This document shows positions 47,762 through 56,743 of a stretch of 64,000 bases of DNA, piece after piece (the stretch's first letter is position 1; each line of letters opens with the position of its first letter). Below the pieces are notes generated by a model. The model did not search any database and was not told the origin of the DNA. It saw only the letters and a program-made list of their open reading frames with translations. The position numbers and the translations under genes were made by a program. Where the stretch lies: contig CACISK010000003.1 of the NCBI GenBank assembly GCA_902589315.1, forward strand, positions 62,001-126,000, in the 5' to 3' direction. Source of the stretch: an uncultured Pelagibacteraceae bacterium (lineage in GTDB: Bacteria > Pseudomonadota > Alphaproteobacteria > Pelagibacterales > Pelagibacteraceae).

Positions 47762-48667
47762 ATGCTTGAAAATAAAAGTAATATCATAATTGCATCTATT
47801 TTACTTTTTTTAGCAGCCTTGTTTTGGTCCGGAAATTTTATTGTTGGAAAGATAGCAGGTTTAAATGAAATACCTCCAATATCATTAAATATATTAAGGT
47901 GGTCACTGGCTTTTCTAATTTTACTACCTTTTACTTACAAAGAGATGATTGAAAAAAAAGAATTAATTTTTAAAAACATTTATCTCTTATGTTTTTTAGG
48001 GATAACGGCGGTAAGTATTTTTAATTCGGCTCTTTTTTATTCTTTGAAAACTACACAAGTTATTACAGGTGTACTTATGATCTCAACTGTTCCAGTTATG
48101 ATTATCTTATTTTCTATAATTTTAAAAATAGAAAAAACAAATACCTTTCAAGTTTTGGGAGTTATATTTTCTTTATTAGGTGTATTATTTATAATTTCAA
48201 AAGCAGACTTTGAAGTCTTTAAAAATTTAGCCTTTGAAAAAGGAGATTTATTTGCATTATTTGCAATGATATCCTGGTCACTTTATTCAGCTCTTTTAAA
48301 GAAAAAAAATTATGGATTATCTCCAATAACTTTACTTCAGGTTGTTATTGGTCTTGGGGTAATATTTCTTATTCCAATGTATGCAATAGATTATATTTAC
48401 ATTGGTAATCGAATTACAATTAATACAAATTTTATTCTTGTTTTATCTTATGTAGTTTTGTTGCCTGGCATCATTTCTTTCTTTTTCTGGATAAAAGGTG
48501 TTGCTTTAATAGGTGCTAATAGAGCAGGAATTTATTTACATTTAATGCCAATTCTTGCAGCAATTCTTGCAATGATAATATTTGATGAAGTATTGCTATT
48601 TTATCATTATATCGGTGGAATATTTATTATATCAGGGATATTACTTTCAAACAAAAAAAATGCTTAA
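47762..48667 (+). CDS. EamA-family (DMT) transporter
   Basis: The 301-residue protein has ten predicted membrane segments in two EamA repeats (~10-140 and ~155-298), with the family patterns AALFWSGNFIVGKIAG and LFAMISWSLYSALLKKKNYG. Drug/metabolite transporters of this type often export amino acids or other metabolites. It overlaps the following dehydrogenase by eight bases. A TATAGT box (47746-47751) just upstream could give a short leader of a few bases. Confidence 0.88.
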   Translation: MLENKSNIIIASILLFLAALFWSGNFIVGKIAGLNEIPPISLNILRWSLAFLILLPFTYKEMIEKKELIFKNIYLLCFLGITAVSIFNSALFYSLKTTQVITGVLMISTVPVMIILFSIILKIEKTNTFQVLGVIFSLLGVLFIISKADFEVFKNLAFEKGDLFALFAMISWSLYSALLKKKNYGLSPITLLQVVIGLGVIFLIPMYAIDYIYIGNRITINTNFILVLSYVVLLPGIISFFFWIKGVALIGANRAGIYLHLMPILAAILAMIIFDEVLLFYHYIGGIFIISGILLSNKKNA

Positions 48668-49610
48668 AGTAGCTATACTCGACGATTATCAAAATATCGC
48701 AAAAGATTTTATTGATCTTAAAAAATTATCTTCAAAATATGAATTTCAAGTATTTAATGATCCATTTGAAAGCGAAGATGATGCAATTGAAAAATTAAAT
48801 GAATTTGAAGTTCTTTTTATAATGAGAGAGAGAACAAAAGTAACAAAAAAACTTATAGAGAGTTTAAAAAAGTTAAAATTAATTGTCACTAGTGGAATGA
48901 GGAATAAATCAATAAATTTAGAAGCAGCAAAAAAAAATAAAATTGTGGTCTCTGGTACTGAAATCAATAGTAATCCAACACCAGAGTTAACTTGGGCATT
49001 AATTTTAGGACTAGCTAGAAATTTCAAAACAGAAATAGATAATATGTACCAAGGCTACTGGCAAAGCACTATTGGAGTAGAGCTTAAAGGTAAGATTTTA
49101 GGTTTGCTTGGATTGGGCAGGGTAGGCTCTCAAGTTGCTAAAATTGGTAAAGCTTTTGGTATGCAAATTATTGCTTGGAGTGAAAATTTAAATTTAGATA
49201 AATGCAAAGAGCTTGATGTTTTGCCATGTAACAAAGACGATTTAATTCAAAATTCAGACTTTCTGTCAATTCATGTTCAAGGAGGAGATAGATATAGAGA
49301 TTGTATTACTATTAAAGAATTTGAGAAAATGAAAAAAACCTCATATTTAGTAAATACATCAAGAGGAGAAATAGTTAATGAAGATGATTTAATTATAGCT
49401 CTATCAACAAATATTATAGCTGGCGCAGGTATAGATGTTTACGAAAAAGAACCATTGCCCGAAAGTCATAAGCTTAGATTCGTTCAGAATGCTCTTTTAC
49501 TTCCTCATATCGGTTACGTAACTACTGAAAATTATGTAACTTTCTACAATCAAATGATTGAAAATCTTGATAGTTTTGCATCAGGCAAACCTCAAAGAGT
49601 TATAGAATAA
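48660..49610 (+). CDS. D-2-hydroxyacid dehydrogenase family protein
   Basis: The product (~316 residues, starting MLKVAILDDYQNIA) is an NAD-dependent 2-hydroxyacid dehydrogenase. It has the nucleotide motif LLGLGRVGSQVAKIGKAFGM, the catalytic Arg in NTSRGEIV, Glu in DVYEKEPLP and His in LPHIGYVT. I chose the ATG at 48660 over an in-frame ATG at 48582, because the earlier one would overlap the transporter gene by 86 bases and add an unrelated N-terminus. It may reduce or oxidise a 2-oxo acid derived from the DadA-like enzyme; substrate unknown. Confidence 0.9.
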   Translation: MLKVAILDDYQNIAKDFIDLKKLSSKYEFQVFNDPFESEDDAIEKLNEFEVLFIMRERTKVTKKLIESLKKLKLIVTSGMRNKSINLEAAKKNKIVVSGTEINSNPTPELTWALILGLARNFKTEIDNMYQGYWQSTIGVELKGKILGLLGLGRVGSQVAKIGKAFGMQIIAWSENLNLDKCKELDVLPCNKDDLIQNSDFLSIHVQGGDRYRDCITIKEFEKMKKTSYLVNTSRGEIVNEDDLIIALSTNIIAGAGIDVYEKEPLPESHKLRFVQNALLLPHIGYVTTENYVTFYNQMIENLDSFASGKPQRVIE

Positions 49611-49656
49611 TAGAAATCTCAGACAATTTTACCAGATAAAATTTTTTATTTTTGTG

Positions 49657-49662
49657 TATACT
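49657..49662 (+). promoter_or_regulatory. Putative -10 box of aceE, near-leaderless start
   Basis: TATACT ends seven bases before 49669, one base upstream of the ATG at 49670. No Shine-Dalgarno sequence is seen. The -35 is not clear. Confidence 0.35.
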
Positions 49663-49669
49663 ATTATTG

Positions 49670-52324
49670 ATGAGCAATGAACTTAAAGCTAATCAAAACC
49701 AAAAATTAGACCATCAAGAATTAAATGATTGGCTAGATTCTCTAGATGCAGTAGTTGAAAATCACGGTAGAGAGGGTGCCAAACTAATTTTAGAAAAACT
49801 TGAAAAAAGAGCAAAAGATTTAAGAGTATTATATTCACCAGTTCCATATTCACCATACAGAAATACGATTTCTCAATATGACCAAGGAATTTATCCTGGA
49901 GATTTAGCAATTGAAGAAAAAATAACAGCAATTTTAAGATGGAATGCTTTAACTATGGTTATGAAAGCAAATAAAAATTATGGTGGTCTTGGAGGACACA
50001 TCGCAAGTTATGCATCTTTTGCCGAAGTATTTGAAACGGGATTTAATCATTTTTTTAAAGGTGGTGATGAAGCAGATTTAATTTTTTATCAATCACAGTG
50101 TACAACTGGAATATATGCAAGATCCTTTTTAGAGGGAAGATTAACAAAAAATCATTTGGAACATTATAGGCAAGAATTAAATGAGCAAGGACTATCTTCA
50201 TATTGCCATCCCTATTTGATGAGAGATTACTGGACATTTACCACATCATCTATGGGTATAGGTTTAGTTAATGCAATTTACCAAGCTCGATTCATGAAAT
50301 ATTTAGAAAATAGAAACTTATTAAAAACAAATAAAAGAGTATGGGGTTTATTTGGAGATGGTGAAATGGATGAACCTGAAAGTTTGGCTGGATTATCTAT
50401 CGCTTCAAGAGAAAAATTAGATAATTTAACTTTTATTATAAATTGTAATCTTCAAAGATTAGATGGTCCTGTAAGAGGCAATGGACAAATAATTCAAGAA
50501 CTTGAGACAATTTTTAAAGCTAATGGATGGAATGTTATAAAAGTGCTTTGGGGGTCTGAATGGGATAAGATTTTTCAACAAGATAAAGATCACTTGTTAT
50601 TAAAACGTTTTGCTAAAACTGTAGATGGAAAATACCAAACTTTAGGGGCAAGAGACGGTGAGTATAACCTTAAAAACTTTTTTGCAGAAGATCCAGAAGT
50701 TTTAAAATTGGTTTCTTCACTTAGTAAAGATGAAATTGATAAATTAAAAAGAGGTGGTCATGATTTTAAAAAACTTTATGCTGCCTTTAATTCTGCTGTT
50801 AAAACTAAAGGCAAACCTACAGTTATTTTAGCTAAAACAAAAAAAGGGTATGGAATGGGTAAAGCTGGCGAATCAAAAATGACTAATCACCAACAAAAAG
50901 AATTAAATCTTGATGCATTAAAAGAATTTAGAGATCGTTTTCAATTAGATATTCCGGATAACAAACTTGGAAATATGGAGTTTTATAAACCAGATGAAAA
51001 TTCCGAGGAAATCAAATATTTAAAAAAAAGAAGGGAAGCTTTAGGAGGATCTTTACCTAAAAGAAGCTTTAAAGAAGTTGAATTAGTTACTCCAAAAATT
51101 GAAAAACATTCAAACTTTTTATTCGAAGAAAGTGACAGAGAATATTCAACAACAACTGGACTGGTAAGATCTTTAGGAAACGTAATGAGAGATAAAGAGT
51201 TTGGAAAAAGAGTGGTTCCAATAGTTGCTGATGAAGCCAGGACTTTTGGAATGGCTAATTTATTTTCACAAATTGGAATATATTCACCAGAAGGTCAGTT
51301 ATATGAACCCGAAGATGCGACTTCCATTTTGAAATATCAAGAATCAAAAACAGGACAATTATTAGAGGAAGGAATTAATGAAGCCGGAGCCATATCTTCT
51401 TGGCTAGCAGCAGCCACATCTTATAGCAATCATAATTTCCCAATGATGCCGTTTTATATTTTTTATTCAATGTTTGGTTTTCAAAGAATTGGAGATTTGA
51501 TTTGGGCAGCAGCTGATCAAATGCCTAGAGGATTTTTAATTGGTGCAACAGCTGGAAGAACTACTTTGGCTGGAGAAGGATTACAACATCAAGATGGACA
51601 AAGTCATATAATTGCATCAACATTTCCAAATTTAAAATCTTACGATCCTTGTTTTGCAAGTGAGCTAGCAATTATTTTTGATGAAGGAATGAAAAGAATG
51701 ATGACAGAATGCAAAGATGAATTTTATTATATTACAGTTAATAATGAAAAGTATTCTCATCCAAAAATCGATATAAAGAATAAAAATGGAATAATTAAAG
51801 GTGGCTACCTATTTAAAGATAATTCAAATGATAAAATAAATATAAATTTATTAGGATCTGGGCCAATCTTTAGAGAATGTATCGAAGCTTCTAAAATACT
51901 TAAAAACGAATATGGAATTGGTTCAAGATTGTACAGCATAACAAGCTATTCAGAGTTGGAAAAAGAAGCTAAATCTGTTCTAAGACAAAACACATTATCT
52001 CCTGCAAATAAAAAACAAAATTATTTACAGCAGCTAATTTCCAATGAGGATCCTGTAATTGCTACTTCAGATTATGTAAGAGCTTATTCACAATTAATCT
52101 CTAGTCATATAAATAATAAGTTTTTAGCAATGGGCACCGATGGCTTTGGAAGAAGTGATACGCGAAAAAATTTGAGAGACTTTTTTGAGGTAGATGGCAA
52201 ACATATAGTCATTAGTTCTTTGTATACACTTTACGAAGATAATAAAGTTCCATTACAAACACTAGAAAAAGCAATTAGTAAATATAATCTCAATAATAAT
52301 AAGAATAATCCTTGGGATATATAA
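49670..52324 (+). CDS. aceE: Pyruvate dehydrogenase E1, homodimeric AceE type
   Basis: AceE decarboxylates pyruvate with TPP and passes the acetyl group to E2 lipoyl domains. The ~884-residue length and the segments YSPVPYSPYRNTISQYDQG, GGHIASYASFAE, the TPP/Mg motif GDGEMDEPES...NCNLQRLDGPVRGN, ARTFGMANLF and AGRTTLAGEGLQHQDG identify the homodimeric E1 family. I chose the ATG at 49670 over an in-frame TTG at 49652. No E2 (aceF) or E3 (lpd) gene is adjacent, which is unusual; partners must be elsewhere, or the enzyme uses a different 2-oxo acid. Confidence 0.93.
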   Translation: MSNELKANQNQKLDHQELNDWLDSLDAVVENHGREGAKLILEKLEKRAKDLRVLYSPVPYSPYRNTISQYDQGIYPGDLAIEEKITAILRWNALTMVMKANKNYGGLGGHIASYASFAEVFETGFNHFFKGGDEADLIFYQSQCTTGIYARSFLEGRLTKNHLEHYRQELNEQGLSSYCHPYLMRDYWTFTTSSMGIGLVNAIYQARFMKYLENRNLLKTNKRVWGLFGDGEMDEPESLAGLSIASREKLDNLTFIINCNLQRLDGPVRGNGQIIQELETIFKANGWNVIKVLWGSEWDKIFQQDKDHLLLKRFAKTVDGKYQTLGARDGEYNLKNFFAEDPEVLKLVSSLSKDEIDKLKRGGHDFKKLYAAFNSAVKTKGKPTVILAKTKKGYGMGKAGESKMTNHQQKELNLDALKEFRDRFQLDIPDNKLGNMEFYKPDENSEEIKYLKKRREALGGSLPKRSFKEVELVTPKIEKHSNFLFEESDREYSTTTGLVRSLGNVMRDKEFGKRVVPIVADEARTFGMANLFSQIGIYSPEGQLYEPEDATSILKYQESKTGQLLEEGINEAGAISSWLAAATSYSNHNFPMMPFYIFYSMFGFQRIGDLIWAAADQMPRGFLIGATAGRTTLAGEGLQHQDGQSHIIASTFPNLKSYDPCFASELAIIFDEGMKRMMTECKDEFYYITVNNEKYSHPKIDIKNKNGIIKGGYLFKDNSNDKININLLGSGPIFRECIEASKILKNEYGIGSRLYSITSYSELEKEAKSVLRQNTLSPANKKQNYLQQLISNEDPVIATSDYVRAYSQLISSHINNKFLAMGTDGFGRSDTRKNLRDFFEVDGKHIVISSLYTLYEDNKVPLQTLEKAISKYNLNNNKNNPWDI

Positions 52325-52339
52325 TCCTCAATAGCATTT

Positions 52340-53233
52340 ATGGAACTACCAGTTGTCAATCATAAAGACTATGAAGCAAAATTAAATGATGACAATAAAT
52401 TTCCTATAAAAAAATTTGGGGAATTGGCTAGAGTATTAATTAAAAATAAAATTGTTAAAAATTTCTATATTCCTGAGCCATGCTCAGTAGAAACTTTAAA
52501 AGAGGCACATACAGAAGACTATATAAATAAAATAAAAAATAAAACTTTAGATAAAAACGAGATTAGAAAAATTGGTTTTCCTTTAGTTGACAGCGTAGTT
52601 AGAAGGTCTTTTATTGCAACTGGAGGTACAGTGCTTGCTACAAAGCTAGCTTTAAACTATGGCATAGCGTGTAATACTGCAGGAGGCAGTCATCATGCAA
52701 CATCTAATGAAGGAGCTGGATTTTGTGTTTTTAATGATGTTGCAGTAGCAGCCAAATATTTAACCTCAAGAGGATTAGCAAATAAAATTTTAATTATTGA
52801 TTTAGATGTTCACCAGGGTAATGGCAATTCTGAAATATTTAAAAATGATAATCAAGTTTTTACATTCAGCATGCATTCGAAAGTTAATTATCCAGCAAAA
52901 AAATCAGTAAGTGATCTTGATATTGAATTAGAGGAAAATTTAGAAGATAAAGAATATATTGATATTTTAAAAAATAACCTAAAATATTTGAATGAAGAAG
53001 AGTTTGATTTTGTATTCTATATTGCTGGAGTTGATATTCACTATAATGACAGGTTGGGTAAACTAAATATTTCTGATAATGGTATATTTGAAAGAGATGA
53101 ATTGGTTATTGATAATTTCTTCTCAAATAAAATCCCTATATGTGGAGTATTAGGAGGTGGATACAACGAAGATTTTAACAAATTAGTAGAATTACATTCT
53201 AGTTTACATAAAACATGTTCTAAATTTTTATAA
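52340..53233 (+). CDS. Histone-deacetylase-superfamily (AcuC/HDAC-like) hydrolase
   Basis: The 297-residue protein has the zinc hydrolase core of the HDAC family: catalytic His pair in GGSHHATSNEGAGFCVFND, zinc ligands Asp and His in IIDLDVHQGNG, and the third Asp ligand in AGVDIHYNDRLG, with GGGYNED near the end. Bacterial members deacetylate small acetylated amines or acetyl-lysine. It lies 15 bases after aceE and overlaps msrB by one base. An acetyl-metabolism link to aceE is only suggested by order. Confidence 0.88.
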   Translation: MELPVVNHKDYEAKLNDDNKFPIKKFGELARVLIKNKIVKNFYIPEPCSVETLKEAHTEDYINKIKNKTLDKNEIRKIGFPLVDSVVRRSFIATGGTVLATKLALNYGIACNTAGGSHHATSNEGAGFCVFNDVAVAAKYLTSRGLANKILIIDLDVHQGNGNSEIFKNDNQVFTFSMHSKVNYPAKKSVSDLDIELEENLEDKEYIDILKNNLKYLNEEEFDFVFYIAGVDIHYNDRLGKLNISDNGIFERDELVIDNFFSNKIPICGVLGGGYNEDFNKLVELHSSLHKTCSKFL

Positions 53234-53601
53234 TGAAAAAAAATTCAAATCTAACTCCAGAACAAGAAAATATTTTATTTAATGAAGCAACCGAACCTCC
53301 TGGTTCAAGCGAATTAAACAACGAAAAAAGAGATGGCTCATATCACTGCGCTAACTGTGATACTGAATTATTTAAATCATCAACAAAATATGAAAGTGGA
53401 TCTGGGTGGCCGTCTTTTTACAAATCTCTTCCAGATGTATTCGAAACTAAAACAGACCACCATATTGGTTACGCTAGGACAGAGTATCATTGTAAAAATT
53501 GTGGCGGACATCATGGACATATATTTGATGATGGCCCTGAACCTAGTGGAAAAAGATTTTGCAACAATGGAGTTTGCTTAGTATTCAAGCCTAAAAAATA
53601 G
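53233..53601 (+). CDS. msrB: Peptide-methionine (R)-S-oxide reductase MsrB
   Basis: MsrB repairs R-methionine sulfoxide in oxidised proteins. The 122-residue single-domain protein has the two zinc CxxC pairs (CANC, CKNC), SGWPSFYKSL, GHHGHIFDDGPEPSGKRFC and the catalytic Cys in RFCNNGVCLVF. No signal peptide is present, so it is cytosolic. The start overlaps the deacetylase stop by one base. Confidence 0.95.
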   Translation: MKKNSNLTPEQENILFNEATEPPGSSELNNEKRDGSYHCANCDTELFKSSTKYESGSGWPSFYKSLPDVFETKTDHHIGYARTEYHCKNCGGHHGHIFDDGPEPSGKRFCNNGVCLVFKPKK

Positions 53602-53635
53602 CGTAAATAAAATTTTTATAAAAATCTAAATCATA

Positions 53636-53641
53636 TATAAT
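53636..53641 (+). promoter_or_regulatory. Putative -10 box giving a leaderless transcript
   Basis: TATAAT ends at 53641. Standard spacing puts the transcript start at 53648, the A of the next ATG. There is no Shine-Dalgarno sequence; the -35-like TTTTTA (53613-53618) is weak. Confidence 0.45.
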
Positions 53642-53647
53642 AAAAAT

Positions 53648-54475
53648 ATGAGATTTTTAATATTTTTAGCTCTTAGTTATACAATTTTAAATACTTATGC
53701 CTTCTCAAACTCAGTATCAGAGTATATTTCAAACTTAATTCCGGGAGAAGGAGATACGGAAGTTAGTATTGATTTAAGAGAAAATTATTCTCCAGATTAC
53801 AGCATCCTATTAGTTAGAGAATTAGATAGAAATGAAAATGGTAATTATTTCACTCAAATGTCATTATTTAATACTGAGAAAAATAACGATGAAAGAATTA
53901 CTGCAAATTTTGGTTTAGGAAAAAGATTTCTTAGTAATGACAAATTTACACTTACGGGATTAAATGTATTTTTAGATTATGATAATGAAGGAAATACTAG
54001 ATCAAGTATTGGTCTGGAAATGAGAAACGCTGTATTAGAATTTGCATATAATAATTATCTTGGATTAGATGATGCGGATGGAGAAAAAGTTTTAGATGGA
54101 TATGACTTACGATTAGCTTCTCAGATTCCTTATTTACATTGGGCAGATATATTTTTGAATACATATTCATGGGATGGTGTAAACAGAAACGATATTGAAG
54201 GATTAATAATTGGATCTGAATTTTCTTTATCACAGAATTTACAACTAGAATTAGCTTATGATGATAAAGATAGAGCTGGGTTAGAAGATGAATATTTTGT
54301 TAAATTAATGTTTATTCATCCTCCAAAAGAAGGACCAACAGCATCTGATGGTATCAGTTCAGATATTTGGAGAAAGAATAAAGATATGTCTGGAGAATTA
54401 ATTACAAAAGTTAAAAGAAATAATAAAATTATGGTTGAGTTTGATGGCAATGCAACAATATCAAGGACTGATTAA
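53648..54475 (+). CDS. Inverse autotransporter-like outer-membrane beta-barrel
   Basis: The 275-residue protein has a signal peptide (~1-19) and a barrel resembling the intimin/invasin beta-domain: TQMSLFNTEKNNDERITANFG, LGLNVFLDYD-type strand (TLTGLNVFLDYDNEG), RSSIGLEMRNAVLEFAYNNY and DGYDLRLASQIPYL. Unlike intimins it ends shortly after the barrel (last ~40 residues), so it has no Ig-like passenger. The next gene starts at its stop codon and encodes a secreted protein, which could be the cargo. Transport or display function is inference. Confidence 0.78.
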   Translation: MRFLIFLALSYTILNTYAFSNSVSEYISNLIPGEGDTEVSIDLRENYSPDYSILLVRELDRNENGNYFTQMSLFNTEKNNDERITANFGLGKRFLSNDKFTLTGLNVFLDYDNEGNTRSSIGLEMRNAVLEFAYNNYLGLDDADGEKVLDGYDLRLASQIPYLHWADIFLNTYSWDGVNRNDIEGLIIGSEFSLSQNLQLELAYDDKDRAGLEDEYFVKLMFIHPPKEGPTASDGISSDIWRKNKDMSGELITKVKRNNKIMVEFDGNATISRTD

Positions 54476-55338
54476 TGAAAGAATTTTTTAAATTAACAAT
54501 ATTTCTATTTATATTTGTATTATCTAATAAACTAGCAATTGCTGCCACAGCAACTGGAAATGCTGATGTTTACAAAGTGATTATGAGAAAAGTTGAACTT
54601 TGTACTGGTTATACAGTTGTTGACTTTGATGATGTTGGAACTGCTGCTGCATGTCATGATGCGGTAACTATTGGTTCAGGAGATAAAGAAGTAGACATTG
54701 CTTCTGTGACAGCTGGTTCTGCTGCTGCTAATTATGGAGATCCCGCACTTTTACCTCTGGGAGAGACTTATACTCATATGAGAGTTACAGTTGATAGAAA
54801 ATTTATTATAAAATCAGAAAGCGCTCTTGATACAGGTGGAACTGATGATACAGATAATTGTGTTACAGTAGCTACAACTGATGCACAATACGAAAATGAT
54901 GAGGCAACTGATAAGTATACCCATAAAGTAGCAATAGCCGAAGGCGGCACCAATGCTGCAATGAATTTATATATGACTGATGGTAGACAGGGAGACGAAA
55001 GCACAAGTAACAATTATACTCAATGTGAAACAGCTAATTGTGCAAAAAATGATGGCTGGACTTGGGATTATGCAGCCTCAGCTTCTAATCTTTCATCAGC
55101 AATCGCAATGACAACAATGAGGTCCTCTGTTACAACTGATGATATTCAACTGGTGTATGCTTTAGCCAAACCTTATACTGTCACATTAACTCCACCAACA
55201 ATCGATATATCTTTTGGTACAAGAAATGCACTTGGTGTACAAGAAGTTTGCGATAATGGTAGTAATTGTGCTGGACAATCAGATTCACATTGTTCATTCT
55301 ATCCCGAGGAACCTATTGTAACTATTACGATAAAATAA
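54475..55338 (+). CDS. Secreted Ala/Thr-rich protein, unknown function
   Basis: The 287-residue product has a signal peptide (~1-23, ending IAAT) and a mature part rich in Ala, Thr, Asp and small residues with about ten Cys (paired in CTGY...CHD, TQCETANCAK, CDNGSNCAGQSDSHC). I recognise no family. Its composition, more Ala and GC-richer codons, differs from neighbouring genes. It overlaps the inverse-autotransporter-like barrel gene by one base, so the two are made together and may act as a pair. Confidence 0.7.
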   Translation: MKEFFKLTIFLFIFVLSNKLAIAATATGNADVYKVIMRKVELCTGYTVVDFDDVGTAAACHDAVTIGSGDKEVDIASVTAGSAAANYGDPALLPLGETYTHMRVTVDRKFIIKSESALDTGGTDDTDNCVTVATTDAQYENDEATDKYTHKVAIAEGGTNAAMNLYMTDGRQGDESTSNNYTQCETANCAKNDGWTWDYAASASNLSSAIAMTTMRSSVTTDDIQLVYALAKPYTVTLTPPTIDISFGTRNALGVQEVCDNGSNCAGQSDSHCSFYPEEPIVTITIK

Positions 55339-55341
55339 AAT

Positions 55342-55596
55342 TTATTTTAGACTAGAAATTAAATTACCTGCTTTTTCAAGTTCTCTTAACTCTTGATATC
55401 CACCCACATGATAGTCATCAAAAAATATTTGAGGTATGGTTCTTTTACCATTTGCTTTTTTTATCATTTCTTCTCTTAAACCTTCTTTCAATGATACATC
55501 TATTTCGGTATAGCTTAAATTATTTCTTGTTAACAAACGCTTTGCAGCATCACAAAAACTACACATTGGTCCAGAGTAGACAATAATATTTTTCAT
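55342..55596 (-). CDS. grxC: Glutaredoxin 3 (GrxC)
   Basis: The 84-residue protein is a dithiol glutaredoxin with the active-site motif MCSFCDAAKRLL (residues ~12-23), cis-Pro segment RTIPQIFFDDYHVGGYQEL, and GrxC length. The active site is CSFC rather than CPYC, which is found in some families. It reduces disulphides and mixed disulphides with glutathione. It lies four bases after the convergent secreted-protein gene and 31 bases from the upstream DUF2805 gene. Confidence 0.94.
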   Translation of the reverse strand: MKNIIVYSGPMCSFCDAAKRLLTRNNLSYTEIDVSLKEGLREEMIKKANGKRTIPQIFFDDYHVGGYQELRELEKAGNLISSLK

Positions 55597-55627
55597 TTCA
55601 TAAATATAATCTTTGTTTCCTAAAATA

Positions 55628-55927
55628 CTAGAGTGAGTAATCGTTTTTATTTATCTTCGATTTGATTAATTTTCTAGAATATTCAAATTTTTTTCTATGT
55701 TTTATACTTTGTGAACTTGCTCTTTTTCTCCATAATCTAAAAGAAGATGGTTTTAAAGATCTTCTCATAATCTTAATAACTTCACTTTCAGTCTTTCCAG
55801 TTTTTTTTTCAATTTCCTCAAATGTAATCCGGTCAGCCCATGCTGCCCATATAACCCAATCTGGACTCTCCAATGGAGGCTCTGGATTTTTAACTTTGGT
55901 TGTGGGTCTGTGACTTTTTTTCATCAA
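55628..55927 (-). CDS. DUF2805 / TIGR03643 family protein
   Basis: The 99-residue protein matches the small DUF2805 family from memory: DWVIWAAWADRITFEEIEKKTG, then ESEVIKIMRRSLKPSSFRLWRKR. The helix-turn-helix-like arrangement and basic C-terminus suggest nucleic-acid binding, but no function is established. An N-terminal low-complexity stretch of ~20 residues precedes the domain. It is divergent from the LysE gene. Confidence 0.8.
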   Translation of the reverse strand: MMKKSHRPTTKVKNPEPPLESPDWVIWAAWADRITFEEIEKKTGKTESEVIKIMRRSLKPSSFRLWRKRASSQSIKHRKKFEYSRKLIKSKINKNDYSL

Positions 55928-55985
55928 AATTCAATAAATTACTAAAATTATTTTAATGCAAATACTTAAGGCTATGATATTATCA

Positions 55986-56047
55986 TTTTTAGATAGTCCT
56001 ATCTAGCCATCTTTAGCTCCCGGTTTTTTAGGACTATCCTAAAAATG
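55986..56047 (+). promoter_or_regulatory. Structured leader of the LysE gene, candidate translational switch
   Basis: TTTTTAGATAGTCCTA (55986-56001) pairs with the segment 56029-56045 over 16 base pairs with one bulged C (56038). The long stem includes AGGA (56030-56033), the likely ribosome binding site, and ends at the A of the ATG (56045). An alternative local hairpin uses TAGATA (55990-55995) with TATCTA (56000-56005) and loop GTCC, which could itself pair with GGAC (56031-56034) as a pseudoknot. The two folds are mutually exclusive, as in a riboswitch or attenuator. A TATTAT box at 55978-55983 would start the transcript just before the left arm. No known riboswitch class is recognised. 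Confidence 0.45.
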
Positions 56048-56659
56048 CTTCCCTTAGATTTTATCCTCTTTTTACAGATTATCATTTTTATGTTTATAAC
56101 CCCAGGCACGCCTAGAATCGTAATTATTTCATACTCAATGAACTATGGTGTTCAAAAGTGTGTTTGGACTGCATTAGGAGATGTAACTGCAAACATTATT
56201 CAGGCAACTCTTGTAATATTTGTTATTGGATCTTTTTTGTCAGACAATCCAACAATACTTAATACTTTAAAGTGGTTAGGTATCGCTTATTTAACATATC
56301 TTGCATATGATATTTATAAATCGAGACCTAAAGATATAAATACGAGTGATATTTCAGATAAAAGTTTTTTTTCTTTTTATAAAGATGGTTTTTTAGTTGC
56401 AGGGACAAGTCCTAAAGCTTGGATGTTCTTTCCATTTATATTTCCACAATTTATTGATTTTAATTCTAATTACATTGTTCAGTTTATTATTTTAATTACA
56501 ACTTACGTTGTATTGGATTTTTTATCTCTAGTTGGTTATGCAATCTTAGCTAATAAATTAATTGTTTGGATCAAAGCTAATCCCAAAATTATAAATACAA
56601 TTTCTGCTTGTGTGATAATTTTTATTGCAATAATTATTGCATTTACACAAAAATACTAG
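56045..56659 (+). CDS. LysE-family amino acid exporter
   Basis: The 204-residue protein has six predicted membrane segments and the LysE/RhtB family patterns FMFITPGTPRIVIISYSMNYG, GDVTANIIQATLV, LKWLGIAYLTYLAYDIY and FKDGFLVAGTSPKAWMFFPFIFPQF (the last read with small differences). These proteins export amino acids or homoserine lactones. Its start codon lies at the end of a long inverted repeat that could control translation. Confidence 0.9.
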   Translation: MLPLDFILFLQIIIFMFITPGTPRIVIISYSMNYGVQKCVWTALGDVTANIIQATLVIFVIGSFLSDNPTILNTLKWLGIAYLTYLAYDIYKSRPKDINTSDISDKSFFSFYKDGFLVAGTSPKAWMFFPFIFPQFIDFNSNYIVQFIILITTYVVLDFLSLVGYAILANKLIVWIKANPKIINTISACVIIFIAIIIAFTQKY

Positions 56660-56743
56660 GTTAAATTGCGCTACTACTCACACTTGCAATTAAATAATTT
56701 TTGTTATTTATTTAATTCTTATTAATTAATTAAAGGGGAATAA

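Noticed and set aside
48582..48659. Upstream extension of the hydroxyacid dehydrogenase
   Set aside because: The added 26 residues would come from the end of the transporter gene in another frame; the ATG at 48660 gives the family N-terminus.
53333..53581. Second plus-strand frame inside msrB
   Set aside because: Out-of-frame with the zinc and catalytic Cys motifs of MsrB.
55986..56045. Known SAM-II, SAM-V or preQ1 riboswitch upstream of the LysE gene
   Set aside because: Short pseudoknot geometry is similar, but the conserved core sequences of those classes, as far as I recall them, are not present.
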